In this document: positions 1-4,309 of the stretch, piece after piece
Position numbering within the stretch: position 1 is the first letter of the stretch
How the letters are laid out: each line of letters begins with the position of its first letter
From: Chlamydiota bacterium
GTDB taxonomy: Bacteria > Chlamydiota > Chlamydiia > Chlamydiales > JAJFMK01
Direction of reading: 5' to 3'
NCBI GenBank assembly: GCA_021772215.1
Contig: JAJFMK010000256.1
Coordinates: forward strand, 1-5,438
DNA: 5,438 bases
Notes under the pieces: generated by a model
What the model saw: only the letters and a program-made list of their open reading frames with translations
What the model was told of the DNA's origin: nothing
Database searches by the model: none
Translations under genes and position numbers: made by a program

Positions 1-198
1 TTTGATAACAATAAGGGTTACTACTCTATTAATCAGGTAGCTAGAAAGCTGGACGTTCCTGCTCAAAAGATCTACTATGCGACCCGTGCAGGTCACATCA
101 AAGGAACTAGAAAGGGCGCCGCTTGGGTGATTCACTCAAACGAAGTGCAGCGCTACCGCGAAGAGTACCTAAGCAAGAAGTACAATAAGGCTAGCTAA
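1..198 (+). CDS. HTH (excisionase/MerR-like) DNA-binding protein, C-terminal part; probably EUO-type chlamydial regulator
   Basis: The reading frame is open from the first base to a TAA at 196-198, giving 65 residues; the start lies outside the window. The visible part is one small winged-helix domain. It has a YYSINQVARKLDVP helix-turn, then a recognition-helix region (AQKIYYATRAGHIKG), a basic hairpin (TRKGAAWVIH) and a helix rich in R, Y and E (NEVQRYREEYLSKKY). This is the layout of excisionase/MerR-type DNA-binding domains, in which the sequence 'x-W-x-I' precedes the last helix. In Chlamydia the late-gene repressor EUO has a domain of this general type and, as I recall, its gene lies beside recJ. 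Here recJ is the second gene downstream, so an EUO orthologue is the favoured identity, but this rests on remembered synteny and fold, not an alignment. The gene is followed by a clear terminator. Other chlamydial HTH proteins of the same fold are the alternative. Confidence 0.75.
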   Translation, partial: FDNNKGYYSINQVARKLDVPAQKIYYATRAGHIKGTRKGAAWVIHSNEVQRYREEYLSKKYNKAS

Positions 199-229
199 GC
201 CTACTACTCTTTCAAAGAGATAAAATTTT

Positions 230-275
230 CAGCTGTTTTAATGTAGATGCCCCTCCTCCTCTACGAAAACAGCTG
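230..275 (+). ncRNA. Long hairpin with C-rich, anti-Shine-Dalgarno-like loop (3' UTR of the HTH gene)
   Basis: The sequence cagctgtttt (230-239) is perfectly complementary to aaaacagctg (266-275). After a small internal bulge, GTAG (243-246) pairs with CTAC (261-264). The loop, about 14 nt, contains CCCTCCTCC at 251-259. It lies between the stop codon of the HTH gene and that gene's terminator, so it would be part of the mRNA 3' end or of a small RNA released from it. The hairpin is read directly from the sequence; any regulatory role is inferred. Confidence 0.6.
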
Positions 276-281
276 TTCCTC

Positions 282-316
282 GGGCTCATCCTGCAAAGGA
301 TGAGCTCTTTTTTTTT
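282..316 (+). terminator. Rho-independent terminator after the HTH gene
   Basis: GCTCATCC (284-291) pairs with GGATGAGC (298-305) across a six-base loop. The stem is extended by a G-T pair, and TC plus a run of nine T (308-316) follows. This is a textbook intrinsic terminator on the + strand, 85 bp after the stop of the HTH gene. On the other strand it would be preceded, not followed, by the U-tract, so it should act in one direction only. Confidence 0.9.
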
Positions 317-353
317 GTAAGCGCCCAAGACCCTCCTCCAAAACGCTTACAAA
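314..353 (+). ncRNA. Second hairpin with the same C-rich loop, between terminator and grpB-like gene
   Basis: TTTGTAAGCG (314-323) is perfectly complementary to CGCTTACAAA (344-353), giving a 10-bp stem with a 20-nt loop. The loop contains CCCTCCTCC at 331-339, identical to the nine bases in the loop of the hairpin at 230-275. Its left arm overlaps the last T residues of the terminator. It would be in the leader of the downstream gene if transcription reads through or starts upstream. No T-run follows directly, although seven T occur at 375-381. Confidence 0.5.
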
Positions 354-398
354 CATGATCTTAAACAAATCGACTTTTTTTGACGACAACGAATCGAT

Positions 399-1163
399 AT
401 GACAAGAAGAAAACAGATTAAAGTGATTGAATATGACGAGAGATGGCCACAAATGTATAAAGAGCTCTCTTACAGTATCAAAGAGGTGCTAAGAGGTAAC
501 TGCATTGCCATCCACCATATCGGTTCGACAGCAGTGCCAGGGCTTGCTGCGAAGCCTAAAATTGATATCATTGCACTCGTCAAAGAGCTAAAGAGTGTTA
601 TAGCTCCTCTAAAGCCGCTAGGGTATCTCTATCGCGGTGAATTTAATATCCCCTTCCACTACTGCTTTACCAAAAGAGAGGGCGTCAGAAGCAACTTACA
701 TATTTTTGAAGAGGGCCATCCCGAGATCGAACTGAATTTGACCTTTAGAGATTACTTAAGAGAACATGAGGAGGCAAGAGCTGAGTATTCTCAATTGAAG
801 CGGGATCTCTTAGAGAGCGATGGCGTTCATGAGAAGCGCGGCTCGATGTTTACGGGCTATACTTTGGGCAAAGATCGATTCATCACAAAAGTGTTAAAGA
901 AATGCAACTTTAATCGAGTTCGCTTTTTAAAATGCACGCATTTAGAAGAGATCGAGGCGGCAAAAAGACTCTTAGGATCTGAACTATTACCTAAAAGCCG
1001 CCTCCACTTTGTTCTATGCGTTGGCGTCGATGTCGTCGGCTATGGCGATGTTGTTCTACCCGAATTTACGATCGACAAAATCATCATTGATGAAAAGGCG
1101 AAGAAGAGAGGTTATGAAGAGCTTTTGCGTGAGAAGATAACACGCTGGATTGCGAAAGAGTAA
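399..1163 (+). CDS. GrpB/UPF0157 nucleotidyltransferase-fold protein fused to a GNAT-like C-terminal domain
   Basis: This is a complete gene of 254 residues starting at ATG 399 and ending in TAA 1161-1163. Residues 5-165 form a GrpB (UPF0157) domain. It begins with IEYDERWPQMY, has the signature HHIGSTAVPGLAAKPKIDI at 39-57 (the GS and Asp of the nucleotidyltransferase fold), then LNLTFRDYLREH near 113-123 and FTGYTLGKDRFI at 151-162. Members of the family usually end about here. Residues 170-254 resemble the second half of a GNAT acetyltransferase: strands VLCVGVDVVGYGDV and FTIDKIIIDEKAKKRGYEELL, followed by a terminal helix. The acetyl-CoA loop reads KKRGYE instead of the usual R/Q-x-x-G-x-G/A, so activity of this half is doubtful. 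Substrates are unknown. No strong ribosome-binding site precedes the ATG. It lies between the HTH gene and recJ and runs convergent to recJ with a 14-bp gap. It may be an insertion into an older euo-recJ neighbourhood. The GrpB call is firm; the GNAT call is moderate. Confidence 0.88.
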   Translation: MTRRKQIKVIEYDERWPQMYKELSYSIKEVLRGNCIAIHHIGSTAVPGLAAKPKIDIIALVKELKSVIAPLKPLGYLYRGEFNIPFHYCFTKREGVRSNLHIFEEGHPEIELNLTFRDYLREHEEARAEYSQLKRDLLESDGVHEKRGSMFTGYTLGKDRFITKVLKKCNFNRVRFLKCTHLEEIEAAKRLLGSELLPKSRLHFVLCVGVDVVGYGDVVLPEFTIDKIIIDEKAKKRGYEELLREKITRWIAKE

Positions 1164-1177
1164 AATCGTGGCCGAAT

Positions 1178-2902
1178 TTAGAAACGATAATCTTTGACGA
1201 GGAGCTGGATGCTGCCGCGCTGGAAGAGGTTAATTTGTGGGGTGAAGGCAACTTCCATTGTCCCCTTCCTTCCACGTATGTTAAGACGGTCAGAAGCGCG
1301 GTTCATGGCGATTCCCTCTAAGATGCGGTCCCCTTGAGCTAAGAAGAGCTTCAGGTGGGTCTTTCCAATCACGCGGGCAGGCCACGCCTGCTTCGCCTTG
1401 GCATGAAGAATCGGCGGCATATTGTCATTACCGTAAGGCTCTAAAAGCTTATTCGATTCGATCAGATCAAAGGTCACCTCATGAAACTCCACTTCAGCAT
1501 CGAGTTGTAACTTATTGATCACATCCTCTTCTTCAAGTTTCTTATCTGCTACTTCAAAAAAGCGCTTCGTAAAGGCTTCAATGTTTTCTCTCTTCAGCGT
1601 CATCCCTGATGCAAGGTCATGCCCTCCAAAGTTTTGCAAAAGCTCCTTCATCCCTTTTAAGGCAGAAAGAAGAGGAAATCGGCTGATAGAGCGCAAAGAA
1701 CCTTTTCCCATATCCCCATCAATAGCAATCATCGCTGCCGGTCGATTAAAATATTTCGATAGACGCGTTGAGATAATCGCAATAACACCGGGGTGCCACT
1801 TATCACTCGCCAAAACAATTGCCTTATGATTTAACAACTCTGGATTGCTGACCAACATCTCCTCCGCCTCAACAGACATGGTCCGCTCAATCTTCTGCCT
1901 CTCGGCATTATTAAGATCTAGGGCGATAGCCATCTCCTTGGCCTCTTTCTCATTTTTAATTAAGAGAAGCTGCACTCCTTTATCAGGATCGTCGATACGT
2001 CCTAAACTGTTCAAACGAGGGGCTATCTTAAATACGATATCGGTTGCGCTAACCTCGGTGATGTTAAGGTCACAAATAGAAATCAACTGCGCCAAACCCA
2101 CTCTCTTCGTCTTCTGGAGCTCCTTTAAGCCGTAACGCACTAAAATACGGTTTTCATCCTTAAGCACACCCATATCAGCCACAGTCCCCAGAGCCACAAG
2201 GTCTAAATAGCGCTTGAGGTCAACCTTCTTCGCCTTTTCAGCCGAGAGCTGGTTGGTGATAGCGTGCGCCAATTTAAAGGCGACTCCGACACCTGTTAAC
2301 TCGCGGTTAGGATAGCGGCTCTGCCTAAGCTTTGGATTTAAAGTCGCCACACAGTGCGGAACAGTTTCCGTGGGCTCATGGTGATCGGTGATGATGACAT
2401 CAACACCCTCTTTACTGATCCTTGCGATCTCAGCAGCGGCCGTAATGCCACAGTCGACGGTAATAATCAATCCACACTCTTTTCTCTTAGCGTAATCGAG
2501 CGCTTCGATGATCAGCTCATCTCGGCTAATGCCTCGCGAGGAGATATAGTAGTGCACATTGGCCCCGATCCTTTTTAAAAAGTCGGCTAAAAGCGCCGTC
2601 CCGGTCATGCCATCAACGTCGTTATCACCATAGACTAAAATGCCCTCACCCGTATCTATGGCTCGGAAAACACGCTTAATAGCGCGACTCATCCCACGAA
2701 GAAGAAAGGGGTCGTAGAGGTCAGGAAGTTTAGCATAGAGATAGTCATGAATATGATCGAGATCTGAAAAACCGCGCGTGATTAAAATTTGCGCGGTGAC
2801 AGGATGAATCTTGAACTCTTTGATGATCCGCTGTTTTAGCTTCTCATCTTTTTTGGGGTATACCCAAACAAGATCATCAGGTTGGTGGTGAAAAGAGACC
2901 AT
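1178..2902 (-). CDS. recJ: Single-stranded-DNA-specific exonuclease RecJ
   Basis: This is a complete gene of 574 residues, close to E. coli RecJ (577). RecJ degrades single-stranded DNA 5' to 3' with bound metal, in the RecF recombination pathway and in mismatch and base-excision repair, in the cytoplasm. The DHH core is intact, counting from the ATG at 2900-2902: YGDNDVDG at 91-98 (metal-binding aspartates), TVDCGI at 148-153, ITDHHEP at 171-177 with the DHH triad, and LGTVADM near 238-244. The linker helix follows, then PRLNSLGR at 295-302, WHPGVIAI at 370-377 and the DHHA1 motifs GKGSLRS (399-405) and FGGHDLASG (425-433). EPYGNDNMPP (488-497) leads into the OB-fold domain. An in-frame TTG at 2948-2950 would add 16 residues with no family match, so ATG 2902 is preferred. 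No recognisable gene lies within 1.4 kb upstream. A candidate promoter lies at 3104-3131. As I remember it, secDF is the upstream neighbour in Chlamydia; it is absent here. Confidence 0.95.
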   Translation of the reverse strand: MVSFHHQPDDLVWVYPKKDEKLKQRIIKEFKIHPVTAQILITRGFSDLDHIHDYLYAKLPDLYDPFLLRGMSRAIKRVFRAIDTGEGILVYGDNDVDGMTGTALLADFLKRIGANVHYYISSRGISRDELIIEALDYAKRKECGLIITVDCGITAAAEIARISKEGVDVIITDHHEPTETVPHCVATLNPKLRQSRYPNRELTGVGVAFKLAHAITNQLSAEKAKKVDLKRYLDLVALGTVADMGVLKDENRILVRYGLKELQKTKRVGLAQLISICDLNITEVSATDIVFKIAPRLNSLGRIDDPDKGVQLLLIKNEKEAKEMAIALDLNNAERQKIERTMSVEAEEMLVSNPELLNHKAIVLASDKWHPGVIAIISTRLSKYFNRPAAMIAIDGDMGKGSLRSISRFPLLSALKGMKELLQNFGGHDLASGMTLKRENIEAFTKRFFEVADKKLEEEDVINKLQLDAEVEFHEVTFDLIESNKLLEPYGNDNMPPILHAKAKQAWPARVIGKTHLKLFLAQGDRILEGIAMNRASDRLNIRGRKGTMEVAFTPQINLFQRGSIQLLVKDYRF

Positions 2903-3103
2903 ACTACTACATCCCAAGTGGTATTGCAGTAGATATGTTTTTAATATCAAAAGAGAACAGGAAAGTGTCTGTATATCTGGTCGGTCATGGGCAAAAAAAA
3001 TGCCGCTACTTCATCATTTAGGTCCTATAAAACGCTTTGCTCATAAAATGAGTTGAAACTCACTCAATTTGGGTTCTCGAAAAAACATAATCTACTGAGC
3101 CTA

Positions 3104-3131
3104 AGTTTATGCTTTCCCTCCCTTTTGTCAA
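3104..3131 (-). promoter_or_regulatory. Candidate sigma-70-type promoter for recJ
   Basis: Read on the minus strand, TTGACA (3131-3126) matches the -35 consensus at all six bases. After 16 nt comes TAAACT (3109-3104), a four-of-six match to the -10 box. It lies just past the minus-strand terminator at 3152-3175 and points toward recJ, a sensible place for a new start. The -35 lies within a small inverted repeat, CCTTTTG (3121-3127) / CAAAAGG (3134-3140), which could be an operator or could be chance. Confidence 0.35.
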
Positions 3132-3140
3132 GTCAAAAGG
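3121..3140. repeat. Seven-bp inverted repeat overlapping the candidate -35 box
   Basis: CCTTTTG and CAAAAGG are separated by six bases. The dyad is perfect in both arms and covers the candidate -35 sequence of recJ on the minus strand. No protein is known to bind it, and no second copy was noticed in the window. Confidence 0.4.
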
Positions 3141-3151
3141 AAGCCATCTTC

Positions 3152-3175
3152 AAAAAAGTGGCAGCAAAGCTGCCA
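3152..3175 (-). terminator. Rho-independent terminator, minus strand
   Basis: TGGCAGC (3159-3165) and GCTGCCA (3169-3175) form a perfect 7-bp stem with a three-base loop. In the minus direction the stem is followed by one C and six T (3157-3152). It fits the end of the transcript that starts with the gene at 4310 onward and passes through the group II intron. There is no closer minus-strand gene that it could serve. It separates that unit from recJ. Confidence 0.7.
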
Positions 3176-3626
3176 AGGTCAATTCGACGAGGTCGACCCC
3201 TTGAGGGTCGGTCGAGGAGAAGAGATGCAATTGGCTTTATAAGGACGTTTTTAACGGGCAAATGAGTTTTGCAATTCCCTCTCCATTCCCCTTTCTCTTA
3301 CTACAAACCGCACCAAGTTTACACTTTGCATGAAAAAATAGCTGCAAGAGGGCTTTCATCAGGTAATCGACGAAAAAATGAACTCCGTCGCTTTCCATCA
3401 AAGACTGCAATCTTACTTAAGCATTCTTATCTTACACTCAGCAGCTTCGCTTCTCAAATGACCTGAGAAACGCCTTCTGGATTTGGTGATAGAATCGTCT
3501 TCTTTTTTCAAAATCCATTCCACTGTTCGCTTCGTTCGCGAAATAAACCAAACTGGGGCCCTTCTTATCTTTTTTAAATCAGCTCTTTTCCTTTTAGCTC
3601 CTGGCGGGGCTGCCAAAGTCCAATAA
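3176..3626. other. Unassigned 450-bp stretch, 3' exon side of the group II intron
   Basis: I find no convincing gene on either strand. Frames up to 70 codons exist, but they use atypical starts, are dominated by basic residues and low-information composition, and have no recognised motif. Several small dyads are present: TTCTCA/TGAGAA (3451-3456 and 3464-3469), a GTCGA-rich cluster around 3181-3217 that includes GACCC/GGGTC, and TTCGC/GCGAA near 3525-3542. If the minus-strand unit is transcribed through the intron, this is the 3' untranslated region between the splice site and the terminator at 3152. It could also be an eroded mobile element or a non-coding RNA. Confidence 0.4.
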
Positions 3627-3630
3627 ATGC

Positions 3631-3667
3631 CGGGTAGTCCAAAGGAATCTCACCCTTAGGCCCCCAC
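3631..3667 (-). ncRNA. Group II intron domain VI with bulged branch-point A
   Basis: Directly after domain V the RNA can fold GGGGGCC and AAGG against CCUU, GG and ACUACCC, with one U-U mismatch. This leaves an A in CUAC (minus base at 3635) bulged as the likely branch point. If the intron ends in AU at 3627, the branch point is followed by eight intron bases. That is close to the usual seven or eight and fits the AY ending rule. Confidence 0.65.
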
Positions 3668-3668
3668 A

Positions 3669-3702
3669 GATCCGTACGTGATAGTCTCCCATCATACGGC
3701 TC
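3669..3702 (-). ncRNA. Group II intron domain V (catalytic hairpin)
   Basis: In RNA sense this begins GAGCCGUAU and ends UACGGAUC, exactly 34 nt. The lower helix is GAGCCGUA with UACGGAUC, then a U-G pair and a two-base AC bulge (nt 24-25). The upper helix is GAUGG with CUAUC, capped by GAGA, a GNRA tetraloop. This is the complete architecture of domain V, including the AGC catalytic triad at nt 2-4. One departure is visible: nt 32 is A where U is usual, so the G3-U32 wobble becomes a G-A mismatch at the triad. Confidence 0.9.
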
Positions 3703-4309
3703 CTATTGTTAATATCGTTCGAAAACAATTTTGTCCCTTTCAATATATCCTCCCATTTCTGGTTGTATACTAATTAAAACAACAACAATACGATCCCTTC
3801 GCTCCACTCTCATTACAAGAGCTTCATCACACTTACGAATTGCTTTCGCCCCCGTGCTGCACGTCGATACTCTTACTCTTGTGGGTCCTCCACTTGAGTG
3901 TCTCTCTTAGCATTGCAACGACGGGTTCTCATGTTCTATGTAAAAGCCCATGTTAAGTTCATGCCATCTATATGCCGCTCGCCACTTAAGCAGTAATCAG
4001 GTAACCCTTGAGTTTAATTCCTGGTCGTCCCTTGCAACTTCCAGTTTTGACAACGTCTAATCTGTTTCGACATTTTCAGACAATGGTTCATTCTCATTCA
4101 TCTCCTTAACATTCACCTGAGATGATCTTGTCTTCCCTTTTCCTTAACGCTCACCACATCGGCACTATCTCCTCTGCAGCCTAAGGGGTTTGCCCCTGCT
4201 CCTGAAAGCCGAGTCGAGGGACCTTCCCTCATCTTTTACACAGCATCCTCACTATCAGAGATAGTGAAGTTCGTGACACAACAAGAGCCAAGGTTCCAAA
4301 GACCAACGT

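Larger units (their letters stand above)
2903..3151 (-). other. Gene-free upstream region of recJ (possible long leader)
   Basis: There is no credible gene here; the open frames on the + strand are short and have a random-looking composition. On the minus strand, transcripts from the candidate promoter at 3104-3131 would have a leader of about 190 nt before the recJ ATG. Two short hairpins in it cannot form together. TGAGT/ACTCA (arms 3058-3062 and 3049-3053) and CTCAT/ATGAG (arms 3048-3052 and 3040-3044) share bases. A run of eight T in the RNA sense follows at 2993-3000, with no strong stem directly before it. The upstream context of the recJ ATG shows only a weak GGGA-like ribosome-binding sequence. 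Confidence 0.4.
3627..4279 (-). mobile_element. ORF-less group II intron (bacterial, chloroplast-like type)
   Basis: The minus strand carries the parts of a bacterial group II intron in order. The proposed 5' end, GTGTC at 4279, is near the GUGYG consensus. It is followed by a hairpin with 8-bp arms at 4249-4267. A long domain I-like stretch includes TGTCGAAACAG and a closing region near 3930-3950. A domain III-like block at about 3787-3845 contains GTGATGAAG and GTGGAGCGAAGG, which I associate with chloroplast-like bacterial introns. A residual domain IV hairpin (ATTGTT/AACAAT, 3705-3729) comes next, then a 34-nt domain V at 3669-3702 and domain VI at about 3631-3667. The total is about 650 nt. 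No reverse transcriptase/maturase is encoded, so splicing or mobility would need help in trans. The 5' exon ends 30 nt after the stop codon of the upstream gene. The intron-type call is strong because of domain V; exact ends are uncertain by a few bases. Confidence 0.85.

Noticed and set aside
207..219. Near-perfect palindrome CTCTTT-C-AAAGAG just after the HTH gene as an operator
   Set aside because: It is short, AT-rich and lies downstream of the gene with no promoter beside it. Nothing links it to a known binding site.
230..353. Minus-strand reading of the two hairpins as a CsrB/RsmZ-like sponge with GGA loops
   Set aside because: The loops read GGAGGAGGG on the minus strand, but there is no minus-strand promoter or terminator here. 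The clear terminator between them works on the + strand.
2903..2950. Longer recJ starting at the TTG at 2948-2950
   Set aside because: The extra 16 residues do not resemble the RecJ N-terminus, and TTG is a weaker start. The ATG at 2902 gives the normal family length.
3181..3217. GTCGA-rich inverted motifs as transposon ends or a recombination site
   Set aside because: The arms are only about five bases, and no paired copy or target duplication was found.
3053..3466. Two + strand frames of 65-70 codons as small genes
   Set aside because: They have no recognised domain and no ribosome-binding site. The first overlaps the minus-strand terminator and the candidate recJ promoter.
3413..3616. 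67-codon minus-strand frame as a small basic protein
   Set aside because: It begins with TTG, has no ribosome-binding site, is rich in Lys and Arg without a motif, and overlaps a non-coding stretch beside the intron.
3731..3770. Remnant of an intron-encoded protein in domain IV, after a GGGAGG sequence
   Set aside because: A ribosome-binding-like GGGAGG is present on the minus strand near 3750, but the frame after it is only a few codons long. No reverse transcriptase residues can be read.
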